Source of the DNA: an uncultured Flavobacteriaceae bacterium
GTDB lineage: Bacteria > Bacteroidota > Bacteroidia > Flavobacteriales > Flavobacteriaceae
Length of the DNA stretch: 64,000 nt
Direction of reading: 5' to 3'
NCBI GenBank assembly: GCA_947500435.1
Contig: CANMRV010000004.1
Coordinates: 682,001-746,000 of the forward strand
Below are positions 53,563-62,688 of the stretch, piece after piece. Each line of letters starts with the position of its first letter. Within the stretch, counting starts at the first letter, position 1. A program made the position numbers and the translations under genes. The notes under the pieces are model-generated. The model did no database searches. It saw only the letters and a list, made by a program, of their open reading frames with translations, and was not told the DNA's origin.

Positions 53563-54516
53563 ATGGAATATTTAGATTTTGAACTCCCCATAAAAGAGCT
53601 TGAAGAACAACTTGATAAGTGCACTATCATTGGTAAAGAGAGCGATGTAGATGTTACGGAAACCTGTAAACAGATAGAAAAGAAACTGGCAGAAACCCGA
53701 AAGGATATTTATAAAAATCTTACTGCCTGGCAGCGTGTTCAGTTGTCAAGACACCCCAATAGACCCTATACTTTAGATTATATCAACGCGATTTGTGGAG
53801 ATACTTTTTTAGAACTACATGGTGATAGAAATGTAAAGGATGACAAAGCGATGATTGGTGGTTTGGGAAAAATAGGTAATCAGAGCTATATGTTCATCGG
53901 TCAGCAAAAAGGATACAATACAAAAACACGACAGTATCGTAATTTTGGTATGGCCAATCCTGAAGGATATCGGAAGGCATTACGATTGATGAAGTCAGCG
54001 GAGAAGTTTGGAATTCCTGTGGTTTGTTTGGTTGATACTCCGGGTGCTTATCCTGGTATTGAAGCAGAAGAGCGAGGACAAGGAGAGGCTATTGCAAGGA
54101 ATATTTTGGAAATGACCCGTTTGAAGGTTCCCATTATTGTCGTTATTATTGGTGAAGGGGCTTCTGGTGGAGCTTTAGGTATCGGGGTAGGAGATCGTGT
54201 TTTAATGTTAGAAAACACCTGGTATTCTGTTATTTCGCCCGAATCATGTTCTTCTATTTTATGGAGAAGTTGGGAATATAAAGAACAAGCAGCCGAGGCT
54301 TTAAAGCTTACCGCTAATGACATGAAAAAATTAAAATTAATTGATGAAATTGTTCGCGAACCTGCGGGTGGAGCACATAGCAATCGACCCAAAACTTTTG
54401 ATACGGTAAAGAACAAAATTTCAACCCATTTTAAAGAATTAGAAAAGTTATCCCCAAAAGAACTCGTGGATCAGCGCATGAACAAATATGCTGAAATGGG
54501 TGTTTTTGACGGCTAA
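53563..54516 (+). CDS. accA: Acetyl-CoA carboxylase carboxyltransferase, alpha subunit
   Basis: 317 residues, the family's usual size. It transfers carboxyl from biotin to acetyl-CoA in fatty acid synthesis, with AccD. Seen: coiled N terminus ([14 protein letters not shown]), [59 protein letters not shown] and [17 protein letters not shown] (oxyanion GG). Has its own -7 box and a strong terminator, so probably monocistronic. Confidence 0.97.
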   Translation: MEYLDFELPIKELEEQLDKCTIIGKESDVDVTETCKQIEKKLAETRKDIYKNLTAWQRVQLSRHPNRPYTLDYINAICGDTFLELHGDRNVKDDKAMIGGLGKIGNQSYMFIGQQKGYNTKTRQYRNFGMANPEGYRKALRLMKSAEKFGIPVVCLVDTPGAYPGIEAEERGQGEAIARNILEMTRLKVPIIVVIIGEGASGGALGIGVGDRVLMLENTWYSVISPESCSSILWRSWEYKEQAAEALKLTANDMKKLKLIDEIVREPAGGAHSNRPKTFDTVKNKISTHFKELEKLSPKELVDQRMNKYAEMGVFDG

Positions 54517-54539
54517 CCGCAGCTTTTTACAAGCTCAGG

Positions 54540-54574
54540 AAAATCTGGAGAATGAATTCTCCGGATTTTTTTTG
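54540..54574 (+). terminator. Terminator after accA
   Basis: A 12-bp stem (54542-54553 with 54556-54567, one wobble) is followed by an eight-T run. Confidence 0.93.
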
Positions 54575-54683
54575 TTATCAACACAAAATCGTAACTTATA
54601 AACACCTAATTGTTGAACACTTGTGAATATCGTCTTTGGCATGTTCCGTGTTAACTAAAGGTTAATTGCATACTTTCGTCGCT

Positions 54684-56231
54684 ATGGAGAAAACAAACCC
54701 AGTTATTGGTCGCAAGATTGACAGATCGACTATAATCAGTCTGGAAAGGGGTAAAATTCCACCTCAATCAGTTGATTTAGAGGAGGTTGTGTTGGGCGCA
54801 ATGATGATTGATAAAAAAGGGGTTGATGAAGTAATAGATATCTTACATCCTGATGTTTTCTACAAAGATTCGCACCGTTTTATTTACGAGGCTATTTTTA
54901 AATTGTTCGAAACATCTGAACCTGTTGATTTATTAACCGTTTCATCGCAATTAAAGAAGGACGGACATTTAGAAGCAGTTGGAGGTGATTTTTACCTCAT
55001 AAAACTCACTCAAAAAGTGGCTTCTTCAGCACATATTGAGTTTCATGCCCGTATTATACTCCAGAAATATATTCAGCGTAGTCTGATAAAAATTTCCAAT
55101 GAAATTATTGAAGAGGCATATGACGAAGGAACTGATGTTTTTGATTTACTAGATGCTGCAGAATCCAAATTATATGACGTTACTCAAGGGAACTTAAAAC
55201 GTTCCGCGGAAACTGCTCAAGATTTGGTAATTCAAGCCAAAAAGCGGATTGAAGAAATTGCAGGAAAAGAGGGAATGAGCGGTATACCCTCTGGTTTTGA
55301 CAAGTTAGATAAATTGACTTCTGGTTGGCAGCCTAGTGATTTAATTATTGTAGCGGCAAGACCTGGTATGGGTAAAACAGCTTTGACCTTGACCATGGCA
55401 AGAAATATGGCTGTCAATTCAAATATCCCAGTTGCTTTCTTTTCTTGCGAAATGTCTTCAGTGCAGTTAATTACTAGATTGATTTCTTCTGAAACAGGAT
55501 TGTCATCTGAAAAATTAAGAACTGGAAAGTTAGAAAAGCATGAGTGGGAGCAATTGAATGTTAAGGTGAAAACCTTAGAAAAAGCACCACTTTTTATTGA
55601 CGATACGCCATCTTTATCCATTTTTGACCTCAGAGCAAAGGCTAGGCGATTGGCGTCTCAACATGGTATAAAAATGATTATAATTGATTACCTGCAGTTA
55701 ATGACTGCTGGTGGAACAGGAAAAGGCGGTAACCGTGAGCAAGAGATTTCTACAATTTCAAGAAACTTGAAAGCGCTAGCAAAAGAATTGAATGTCCCGG
55801 TAATTGCGTTATCACAATTATCCCGTGCTGTTGAAACCCGTGGGGGAAGTAAAAGACCTATACTTTCCGATTTACGTGAATCAGGTGCGATCGAGCAAGA
55901 TGCGGATATTGTATCCTTTATATTTCGACCAGAATATTATAAGATTGATGAATGGGATGATGAAGAACGTTCTCCAACTCAAGGACAGGCGGAATTCATT
56001 GTAGCAAAGCATAGAAATGGTGGTTTAGAAAATATTCGTCTGAAGTTTATCGGTAACCTCGGTAAATTTGATAACCTTGATGATTTCGATTCTCCATTTG
56101 AATTTCAGTCAAAAATGAATGATGGCGATGATAACCCTTTTATAACAAAAGGTTTACCTAGTGCTGATGAGGCCTTCGGTAGTTCAATGAACGATGGTTT
56201 GCCAGAGGACGATAATGATGTACCATTTTAA
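54684..56231 (+). CDS. dnaB: Replicative DNA helicase
   Basis: 515 residues from ATG 54684; a TTG six codons earlier is less likely. The N-terminal DnaB domain (about 25-130, PPQSVDLEEVVLGAMMIDKK), linker, and C-terminal RecA-like ATPase (about 190-470) with Walker A ARPGMGKTALTL and Walker B IIIDYLQLM, plus LSQLSRAVETR and SDLRESGAIEQDADIV are present. No intein. The acidic tail (DGLPEDDNDVPF) resembles SSB-like ends and is common in the group. Confidence 0.97.
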   Translation: MEKTNPVIGRKIDRSTIISLERGKIPPQSVDLEEVVLGAMMIDKKGVDEVIDILHPDVFYKDSHRFIYEAIFKLFETSEPVDLLTVSSQLKKDGHLEAVGGDFYLIKLTQKVASSAHIEFHARIILQKYIQRSLIKISNEIIEEAYDEGTDVFDLLDAAESKLYDVTQGNLKRSAETAQDLVIQAKKRIEEIAGKEGMSGIPSGFDKLDKLTSGWQPSDLIIVAARPGMGKTALTLTMARNMAVNSNIPVAFFSCEMSSVQLITRLISSETGLSSEKLRTGKLEKHEWEQLNVKVKTLEKAPLFIDDTPSLSIFDLRAKARRLASQHGIKMIIIDYLQLMTAGGTGKGGNREQEISTISRNLKALAKELNVPVIALSQLSRAVETRGGSKRPILSDLRESGAIEQDADIVSFIFRPEYYKIDEWDDEERSPTQGQAEFIVAKHRNGGLENIRLKFIGNLGKFDNLDDFDSPFEFQSKMNDGDDNPFITKGLPSADEAFGSSMNDGLPEDDNDVPF

Positions 56232-56304
56232 GAATCTTTAACTTCCTTCAAAATACTTCGCCACTTTTTTTCGTTTACCTTTGAGAAAGTGATATACCTA
56301 GTTT

Positions 56305-57570
56305 ATGCGAAACAGTCTTTTCTCTTTTCTCTTTATTCTATTTTCTCTGCATATTTCGGCTTCCTCTATTCTTATTCCTATGGATGCCGAAGGTCAAAAA
56401 AACCATCTAAAGGCATATGGAATCACATATTGGGTACTGACCAAACAACAGAAGGTACAGTGGTTGTTAAACTATCGAGGCGGTTCTTTTTTATTACCTG
56501 ACGGGGAAAACATTCGAAAAGAATGCCAGATTAGAGGAGTTTCTTTTGAGGTTATTTCTGATGGACAAACGCAGGAAATACTAGAATCTATTAGCAGTCC
56601 TTCTCAAAATCAAGAAGCTGTGGTCTTAGAAAAGGCACCGAAAGTTGCCGTGTATTCTCCCAAAGGAAATCAACCATGGGACGATGCAGTTACCATGGTA
56701 TTGACCTATGCCGAGATTCCATACGAAACCGTTTATGACGAAGAAGTTTTAGAAGATAAGTTAGCACTGTTCGATTGGTTACACTTACATCATGAGGATT
56801 TTTCAGGTCAATATGGAAAGTTCTATGGTGCGTACAGAGCTGCACCTTGGTATATTCAACAAAAACAAGATGCCGAAGCGCTAGCTTCAAAATTAGGATT
56901 CTCCAAAGTTTCGGAAGAAAAAAGGGCAGTTGCCTTAAAAATCAGAAACTATGTAATTGGTGGAGGCTTCATGTTTGCCATGTGCTCGGCAACCGATAGT
57001 TTTGATATTGCTTTGTCCGCTTCTGATGGAGTGGATATTTGTGAGCCAATGTTCGACGGTGATCCATCTGATGCAAATTATCAAAGTAAACTAAATTTCA
57101 ATAAGACTTTTGCTTTTAAGGATTTTACCTTGGAAAGGAATCCCATTAAGTATGAGTTTTCCTCTATCGATATGACGAGCAAGCGGAGAAATATTCAAAA
57201 AGAATCTGATTATTTTTCGCTTATGGATTTCTCTGCCAAATGGGATCCTGTGCCCACAATGCTTTGTCAAAACCACACAGCATTGGTAAAAGGTTTTATG
57301 GGGCAAACCACTTCCTTTGAAAGGAAAGAAATAAAGTCCAACGTTTTAATACTTGGCGAAAATAAGCGCAACGGAGAAGCTCGTTACATACATGGTATAA
57401 AAGGAAAAGGGTTTTTCACCTTCTACGGAGGTCATGACCCAGAAGATTATCAGCATAGAGTAGGGGACCCAAAAACAGAATTAGAGCTTCACCCAACATC
57501 ACCAGGGTATCGACTTATCTTAAACAATGTATTGTTTCCGGCGGCGCAGAAGAAGAAACAAAAAACCTAG
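56305..57570 (+). CDS. Exported GATase1-like protein, often labelled asparagine synthetase B
   Basis: 421 residues with a signal peptide (about 1-20). It lacks the N-terminal Cys and ATP-pyrophosphatase motif of real AsnB. Instead, GGGFMFAMCSATDSFDIAL places a Cys after a strand in a nucleophile-elbow position, and FFTFYGGHDPEDY supplies a late His, both like a class I glutamine-amidotransferase-like fold. KVAVYSPKGNQPWDDAV near residue 115 begins that domain. Homologues in Flavobacteria are commonly annotated asparagine synthetase B, which the sequence does not support. Role unknown, predicted periplasmic. Confidence 0.7.
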   Translation: MRNSLFSFLFILFSLHISASSILIPMDAEGQKNHLKAYGITYWVLTKQQKVQWLLNYRGGSFLLPDGENIRKECQIRGVSFEVISDGQTQEILESISSPSQNQEAVVLEKAPKVAVYSPKGNQPWDDAVTMVLTYAEIPYETVYDEEVLEDKLALFDWLHLHHEDFSGQYGKFYGAYRAAPWYIQQKQDAEALASKLGFSKVSEEKRAVALKIRNYVIGGGFMFAMCSATDSFDIALSASDGVDICEPMFDGDPSDANYQSKLNFNKTFAFKDFTLERNPIKYEFSSIDMTSKRRNIQKESDYFSLMDFSAKWDPVPTMLCQNHTALVKGFMGQTTSFERKEIKSNVLILGENKRNGEARYIHGIKGKGFFTFYGGHDPEDYQHRVGDPKTELELHPTSPGYRLILNNVLFPAAQKKKQKT

Positions 57571-58368
57571 TTAGGTTTTTAGTAGTTTTTCTAAAACTCG
57601 CTCCACCCCGAAATCATTATTGCTAGTAGTGGTATAGTTGGCAACCTCTAAAACATTTGGGTGGGCATTTTTCATGGCGAAACTATATTTTGCTTTCCCA
57701 AGCATTTCCAAATCATTATTATAATCTCCAAAGACCATTGTCTCGTTAGAACTGATACCAAATTGTTTTTGCAATTTTTCAAGTGCAAACCCCTTATTTG
57801 CATCTGTGTGATTTAAATCAACCCAATTAAGTCCAGAAACTTTTACTTTGATTTGATCTTCTAAATCTTTCATAATTGGATAGATATGGTCTTCCGCACT
57901 TATATTGTGGTAGACGGCAATCTTTATTATTTCGTCTGTTACCGTGCTGAAATCATCATGGATTTCATAGCTGGCATAGTATTCCTTTAACTGTTCAAGA
58001 AAAGGAACGGATTTGCCATCAAAATAGGCGTTGTATTTTCCGCATAGCATTGCATGGGCTCCGTCAATATTCTCAATTTTGGATAGTAAAGAACTTTTAA
58101 GATGATTCTGAATGGGGGTGACTAAAAGTTCTTTTTCTTTTTCCTTTACAAGAGCTCCGTTTTCAGCGATTACCAAAATCTCATTTTTAATGGATTCTAG
58201 TTTATGAACAATACTGGCGTATTGCCTTCCACTAGCCGCTACAAAAAGAATATTCCGTTTCTTTAGTTCCTCAAATAGTTCAAAAAAACGTGGGCTAACT
58301 TCGTGGTTGGAGTTTAATAAGGTGCCATCCATATCAGACACCACCATTTTTACTTGAGATAAATTCAT
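57571..58368 (-). CDS. HAD-superfamily (Cof-type) phosphatase
   Basis: 265 residues. Motif I VVSDMDGTLLNSNHEV (Asp nucleophile), FVAASGRQYAS (motif II region), and motifs III/IV in NKGFALEKLQKQFGI and FGDYNNDLEML are all present, with a C2-type cap between. Cof/YbiV enzymes dephosphorylate sugar phosphates, FMN or PLP with broad specificity. It ends directly against the convergent upstream gene (stop to stop). Confidence 0.93.
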   Translation of the reverse strand: MNLSQVKMVVSDMDGTLLNSNHEVSPRFFELFEELKKRNILFVAASGRQYASIVHKLESIKNEILVIAENGALVKEKEKELLVTPIQNHLKSSLLSKIENIDGAHAMLCGKYNAYFDGKSVPFLEQLKEYYASYEIHDDFSTVTDEIIKIAVYHNISAEDHIYPIMKDLEDQIKVKVSGLNWVDLNHTDANKGFALEKLQKQFGISSNETMVFGDYNNDLEMLGKAKYSFAMKNAHPNVLEVANYTTTSNNDFGVERVLEKLLKT

Positions 58369-58456
58369 ATATAAAAATAAGCATCAAAGGTATTTCTTAT
58401 AATATTAATTATGGTGTAGCGGGATAAAGTTTTACATTTATTTCATGCATGATATT

Positions 58457-58879
58457 ATGAAGTTTTATCAAAAGCAAATTCAGCTAACAACATACAAAAG
58501 AGGCTACCATCTCATTACCGAAACCATTTTGGATAATATCCCTGAGATAAAACATATCCAATCAGGGATGCTTCAAGCTTTTATCAAACATACTTCTGCC
58601 AGTTTGACTATCAACGAAAATGCGGACCCTACTGTTCGTGTGGATTTCGAAAGTCATATGAATACCATGGTGCCTGAAGATGCTCCGTATTATATTCATA
58701 CCTATGAAGGCCCTGATGATATGCCTGCTCATATTAAGGCTTCTTTGATGGGTGCTTCAGTTCAAATACCGATTACCAATGGAAAATTGAACCTGGGCAT
58801 TTGGCAAGGTATCTATCTTTGTGAGCATAGAAACAATGCTTCAAGAAGAAAATTAGTGATTTCCGCCTTCGGAATTTGA
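58457..58879 (+). CDS. YjbQ family protein (secondary thiamine-phosphate synthase enzyme)
   Basis: 140 residues from ATG 58457; an ATG four codons earlier is possible. The UPF0047 fold is marked by AFIKHTSASLTINENADPTV, the conserved LMGASVQIPITNGKLNLGIWQGIYLCEHR end and three His. The family has weak thiamine-phosphate synthase activity in E. coli; its real role is unsettled. Followed 44 bp later by an EF-hand gene. Confidence 0.92.
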   Translation: MKFYQKQIQLTTYKRGYHLITETILDNIPEIKHIQSGMLQAFIKHTSASLTINENADPTVRVDFESHMNTMVPEDAPYYIHTYEGPDDMPAHIKASLMGASVQIPITNGKLNLGIWQGIYLCEHRNNASRRKLVISAFGI

Positions 58880-58923
58880 ACCATTCTCTTTAACTTTAAA
58901 AGACAAACTTTAATTCAAAACAC

Positions 58924-59196
58924 ATGACCACGGAAGAATCTATCCTAAACAAAATCCAAATTCTAATCACAAATCATTTTGAGACTCCAGAAGAGGCCTT
59001 CAGCTTTTTTGACGCTGATAGTAGCGGAAAACTTAAAAAAAGTGAAATCGTAAAACTCTTAAAGCAAGCTGAGATTAATGGTTTTATAAGAGGACTAGTA
59101 GGCTCTAAATTAATTGAAGGTTACGATAAAAGCGATGATAAAGAAATTGATTGGCAAGAGTTTAAAGCTGCTGTTGATAAAATACAGCAAGCTTAA
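58924..59196 (+). CDS. Small EF-hand calcium-binding protein
   Basis: 90 residues without a signal peptide. EF-hand 1 reads DADSSGKLKKSE and EF-hand 2 DKSDDKEIDWQE, both with ligand residues at positions 1, 3, 5 and 12. Cytosolic calmodulin-like proteins of this size occur in Bacteroidota but are little studied. It is followed directly by a terminator and may share a transcript with yjbQ. Confidence 0.88.
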   Translation: MTTEESILNKIQILITNHFETPEEAFSFFDADSSGKLKKSEIVKLLKQAEINGFIRGLVGSKLIEGYDKSDDKEIDWQEFKAAVDKIQQA

Positions 59197-59210
59197 AATA
59201 AGATGTAATA

Positions 59211-59241
59211 AAAAAATCCAGCTCATAGAGCTGGATTTTTT
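59211..59241. terminator. Bidirectional terminator between EF-hand gene and rplT
   Basis: 14-bp perfect inverted repeat (59211-59224 with 59228-59241), loop ATA, with A6 and T6 ends, so it works for both convergent units. Confidence 0.93.
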
Positions 59242-59262
59242 GAAGTGAGATATATTTAAAAT

Positions 59263-59607
59263 CTATTTTACTTGGTCGACTATCGCTTTAAAAGCATCAG
59301 GGTGATTCATAGCTAAATCAGCTAAAACCTTACGGTTCAACTCAATATTATTAGCTTTTACTTTACCCATGAATTGTGAGTACGACATTCCGTGCATACG
59401 AGCACCTGCATTGATACGGGTAATCCATAAGGCTCGGAAGTTTCTTTTCTTGTTTCTACGATCTCTATAAGCATATAACATTGCTTTTTCAACCGCATTT
59501 TTGGCTACTGTCCAAACGTTTTTACGTCTTCCGAAGTAACCTTTGGCTTGCTTCATTACCTTTTTTCTTCGGGCTCTTGAAGCGACTGCATTTACTGATC
59601 TTGGCAT
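59263..59607 (-). CDS. rplT: Ribosomal protein L20
   Basis: 114 residues, standard length. The basic N-terminal extension [20 protein letters not shown] and [18 protein letters not shown] are signature stretches. It assembles early on 23S rRNA. It is the last gene of the thrS-infC-rpmI-rplT operon, 86 bp after rpmI. In other bacteria L20 represses this operon by binding its mRNA. Confidence 0.98.
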   Translation of the reverse strand: MPRSVNAVASRARRKKVMKQAKGYFGRRKNVWTVAKNAVEKAMLYAYRDRRNKKRNFRALWITRINAGARMHGMSYSQFMGKVKANNIELNRKVLADLAMNHPDAFKAIVDQVK

Positions 59608-59693
59608 TTCTTCTATTTTTTTTTTGTAGTAGGCGGTCGATAATCGACTCTTTTTAGCCTAACTCCATGGTTAATAATTTACCGATTCGAAAA

Positions 59694-59891
59694 TTACTTT
59701 AAACGTAATTGTTCTTTAATGCTGTTAACATCTGCTTGGTGAACCAGGCCGTCATGTGTTAACTTAAGCTTACGCTTTTTAGACTTTTTGGTCAAAATAT
59801 GACTCTTAAAAGCGTGCTTTCTTTTGATTTTACCAGTACCGGTAAGCTTGAAACGCTTCTTGGCACTAGATTTTGTTTTCTGTTTAGGCAT
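59694..59891 (-). CDS. rpmI: Ribosomal protein L35
   Basis: 65 residues, strongly basic, with the [20 protein letters not shown] opening and a [12 protein letters not shown] end typical of L35. Lies between infC and rplT in the conserved order. Confidence 0.98.
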   Translation of the reverse strand: MPKQKTKSSAKKRFKLTGTGKIKRKHAFKSHILTKKSKKRKLKLTHDGLVHQADVNSIKEQLRLK

Positions 59892-59928
59892 TTTCCTAAT
59901 TTATTTAATTATCTCACTTTATGCTAAA

Positions 59929-59951
59929 CGCTGCCTATAATATAAGCAGCG
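59929..59951 (-). promoter_or_regulatory. Near-perfect palindrome between infC and rpmI
   Basis: CGCTGCCTATA-A-TATAAGCAGCG, 11-bp arms with one mismatch. On the transcript it would form a hairpin 38 nt before rpmI, without a T-run, so it is unlikely to be a plain terminator. It could be a processing or L20-binding structure (inference). Confidence 0.45.
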
Positions 59952-59983
59952 CCCAGCAATTTTATTAAAACGAACTAGGTTCG

Positions 59984-60541
59984 TTATTTCCCCTTTGTCT
60001 TAGGAGCGATGAACATGGTCATACGCTTTCCTTCCAATCTTGGCATCTGCTCTACCTTTCCTAACTCTTCCAATTCAGATGCTAAACGGAGTAATAATAT
60101 TTCTCCTTGGTCTTTATAAACTATTGATCGGCCTTTGAAAAAAACGTATGCCTTTAATTTGGCTCCATCTTTTAAAAACTTCTCAGCATGTTTCTTTTTA
60201 AATTCATAATCATGATCATCCGTATTCGGACCGAACCTGATTTCTTTAACCACAACCTTTGAGGCTTTGGCTTTCATCACCTTTTCGCGCTTCTTTTGCT
60301 CGTAAAGGAATTTCTTATAATCAATTATCTTACAAACCGGTGGATCTGCCTTTGGTGATATCTCAACCAAATCTAACCCTAGTTCTTCTGATTTCGCCAT
60401 GGCTTCCGCCAATGGATAAACCCCTACTTCTATATTATCACCAACCAATCGAACTTCAGGGGAGATAATTCTTGCATTGATTTTGTGTGGGTTTTTGTTT
60501 TCCCTTCTAGGTTGGGGCCTAAATCTTTTTCGTATTGCTAT
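59984..60541 (-). CDS. infC: Translation initiation factor IF-3, starting at ATA
   Basis: 185 residues if begun at ATA (60541-60539). The protein reads (M)[39 protein letters not shown], then the full IF-3 N domain, linker helix and C domain ([36 protein letters not shown]). An in-frame TAA lies two codons upstream of ATA, and no ATG, GTG or TTG occurs in frame until Leu32, which would delete conserved N-domain residues. E. coli infC uses AUU, letting IF-3 limit its own synthesis; the same control is likely here. About 31 bp after thrS. Confidence 0.93.
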   Translation of the reverse strand: MAIRKRFRPQPRRENKNPHKINARIISPEVRLVGDNIEVGVYPLAEAMAKSEELGLDLVEISPKADPPVCKIIDYKKFLYEQKKREKVMKAKASKVVVKEIRFGPNTDDHDYEFKKKHAEKFLKDGAKLKAYVFFKGRSIVYKDQGEILLLRLASELEELGKVEQMPRLEGKRMTMFIAPKTKGK

Positions 60542-60572
60542 GACTTACTATTTTTAGTTAAACTTTATTTTT

Positions 60573-62513
60573 TTAAAACGACTTTAAGGTACTATTTATT
60601 TCTGTATCGACCAAGTTAGCAAAGTCTTCAACCGATATTGCTCCTAAGTCTTCTCCTCCGTGTCGTCGGACAGAAATGGTGTTAGCCGCTTCGTCGTTTT
60701 CCCCAACAATCAGCATAAATGGAATTTTATTCATTTCTGCCTCACGTATTTTCTTTCCAACAGTTTCATTTCTGTTGTCAAGAAGCGCGCGAATTTCGTT
60801 ATTTTCTAGGGATTTTAAAACTTTTTCAGCATATTTTTCGTTTTTCTCGCTCACTGGTAAAACAATCGCCTGGTCAGGAATCAACCATAATGGAAAATTA
60901 CCTCCGGTATGTTCTAGTAATAAAGCAATAAAACGCTCCATACTTCCGAAGGGCGCGCGGTGTATCATTACAGGTCTATGTGATTCATTATCAGAGCCTT
61001 TGTAAGTAAGATTGAAACGTTCAGGCAAGTTGTAATCTACCTGAATTGTACCTAATTGCCAACTCCTTCCTAAGGCATCCTTAACCATAAAATCTAGCTT
61101 CGGTCCGTAGAAAGCAGCCTCTCCTTTTTCGATGACGAAATCCAGTCCCTTTTCTTCTGCCGCATTGATAATAGCATTTTCTGCTTTTTCCCAATTTTCG
61201 ACCGAGCCAATATATTTTTCAGGCTTGTCCAAGTCGCGAACAGATACCTGTGCCGTGAAATTTTCAAATCCTAAAGAACCGAGTACATATAAGGATAGGT
61301 CAATTACATTTTTAAACTCTTGATCCAGTTGATCTGGTGTGCAGAAAATATGTGCATCATCTTGGGTAAAACCACGAACACGGGTAAGTCCATGTAGCTC
61401 CCCACTCTGCTCGTAACGATAAACAGTTCCAAATTCAGCATATCTTACAGGTAACTCTTTGTAACTAAAAGGTCTGTGGTTGTATATTTCACAATGGTGT
61501 GGACAGTTCATCGGCTTTAATAAAAACTCTTCCCCATCCTTAGGCGTGTTGATAGGTTGAAAACTATCAGCCCCATATTTTTCATAGTGACCGGAGGTCA
61601 CATACAATTCTTTCTGTCCAATATGCGGACTAACCACCATTTCATATCCGGCTTTTTTCTGCGCCTTTTTTAAGAATTGCTCCAAACGTTCACGCAAAGC
61701 AGCTCCTTTAGGCAACCACAAAGGAAGCCCTTGTCCTACTTTTTGAGAAAAGGTGAATAGTTCAAGTTCCTTTCCTAATTTTCTATGATCTCGTTTTTTA
61801 GCTTCCTCTAGTAACTCAAGGTATTCTGTCAGCTCTTTTTGTTTCGGAAATGAAATTCCGTAAACACGAGTAAGTTGCGGCTTTGTTTCATCACCTCTCC
61901 AATAGGCGCCGGCTACACTTAATACCTTAATCGCCTTTACAATCCCAGTATTTGGAATGTGACCACCACGACATAAATCTGTGAAAGTATCATGATCGCA
62001 AAAGGTTATTGTGCCATCTTCTAAATTTTCTATAAGTTCTACCTTATATTCATTACCCTCCGATTTGTATTTCGATAATGCCTCTGCTTTTGAAACTGCG
62101 CGCATGGCGAAGGCATGTTTTCCTCGAGCAATTTCCAAAGCCTTTTTTTCAATTGCTGGAAAGTCTTTATCTGAAATACTTCCTTCCGGCAAATCGACAT
62201 CATAATAGAATCCGTTATCGATGGCTGGCCCTATTGTAAGTTTAATTCCGGGGTATAATTCCTCAAGCGCCTGAGCAACGATGTGAGAAGTAGAATGCCA
62301 AAAAGCCTTCTTTCCCTCGGGGTTATTCCATGTATACAAAACCAGAGAACCATCTTCATTCAAAGGAGTCACCGTTTCAACAATAGTATCATTGAATCTT
62401 GCAGATATAACATTACGGGCTAAACCCTCGCTAATGCTCAGAGCTACATCCATTGCAGTGCTTCCTTTGCTGTATGCCTTTATAGTCCCATCAGGTAAAG
62501 TAATCTCAATCAT
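60573..62513 (-). CDS. thrS: Threonyl-tRNA synthetase
   Basis: 646 residues from ATG 62513. A longer frame from 62546 is excluded because it runs through the promoter. Domains: TGS (1-62, [14 protein letters not shown]), editing/SAD (about 65-225, [12 protein letters not shown] and [10 protein letters not shown]), class II catalytic core (about 245-535, with [10 protein letters not shown] zinc Cys, [15 protein letters not shown] and [11 protein letters not shown]), anticodon-binding domain (about 545-646). It charges tRNA-Thr. First gene of the thrS-infC-rpmI-rplT operon. Confidence 0.98.
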   Translation of the reverse strand: MIEITLPDGTIKAYSKGSTAMDVALSISEGLARNVISARFNDTIVETVTPLNEDGSLVLYTWNNPEGKKAFWHSTSHIVAQALEELYPGIKLTIGPAIDNGFYYDVDLPEGSISDKDFPAIEKKALEIARGKHAFAMRAVSKAEALSKYKSEGNEYKVELIENLEDGTITFCDHDTFTDLCRGGHIPNTGIVKAIKVLSVAGAYWRGDETKPQLTRVYGISFPKQKELTEYLELLEEAKKRDHRKLGKELELFTFSQKVGQGLPLWLPKGAALRERLEQFLKKAQKKAGYEMVVSPHIGQKELYVTSGHYEKYGADSFQPINTPKDGEEFLLKPMNCPHHCEIYNHRPFSYKELPVRYAEFGTVYRYEQSGELHGLTRVRGFTQDDAHIFCTPDQLDQEFKNVIDLSLYVLGSLGFENFTAQVSVRDLDKPEKYIGSVENWEKAENAIINAAEEKGLDFVIEKGEAAFYGPKLDFMVKDALGRSWQLGTIQVDYNLPERFNLTYKGSDNESHRPVMIHRAPFGSMERFIALLLEHTGGNFPLWLIPDQAIVLPVSEKNEKYAEKVLKSLENNEIRALLDNRNETVGKKIREAEMNKIPFMLIVGENDEAANTISVRRHGGEDLGAISVEDFANLVDTEINSTLKSF

Positions 62514-62534
62514 AGTATCCTTATAATAAGAGCG

Positions 62535-62565
62535 CAAAGATAGCACCTTGTAATGTCGCAGGCAA
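62535..62565 (-). promoter_or_regulatory. thrS operon promoter
   Basis: On the minus strand TTG (62565-62563), a 20-nt spacer and TATCTTTG (62542-62535) match the full Bacteroidota sigma-A promoter. Transcription would start near 62528, leaving a leader of about 15 nt before the ATG at 62513. Confidence 0.75.
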
Positions 62566-62688
62566 TAGTGATATGGAGATTATCAAGTTTGTTTTTTATC
62601 AATCCCCCTGTAGTTAGAGACAACAAATAGTTCAATTTCACTAATTTAGTCGGCACCCGGAAAAAAAAAATTAACCAACCAAGAATCA

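Noticed and set aside
59608..59693. Short GTCGATAATCGAC palindrome between rpmI and rplT as an L20 control site
   Set aside because: Only 13 nt with no extended pairing; too weak to support a call.
60719..62205. Plus-strand ORFs inside thrS
   Set aside because: Shadows of a long conserved gene on the other strand.
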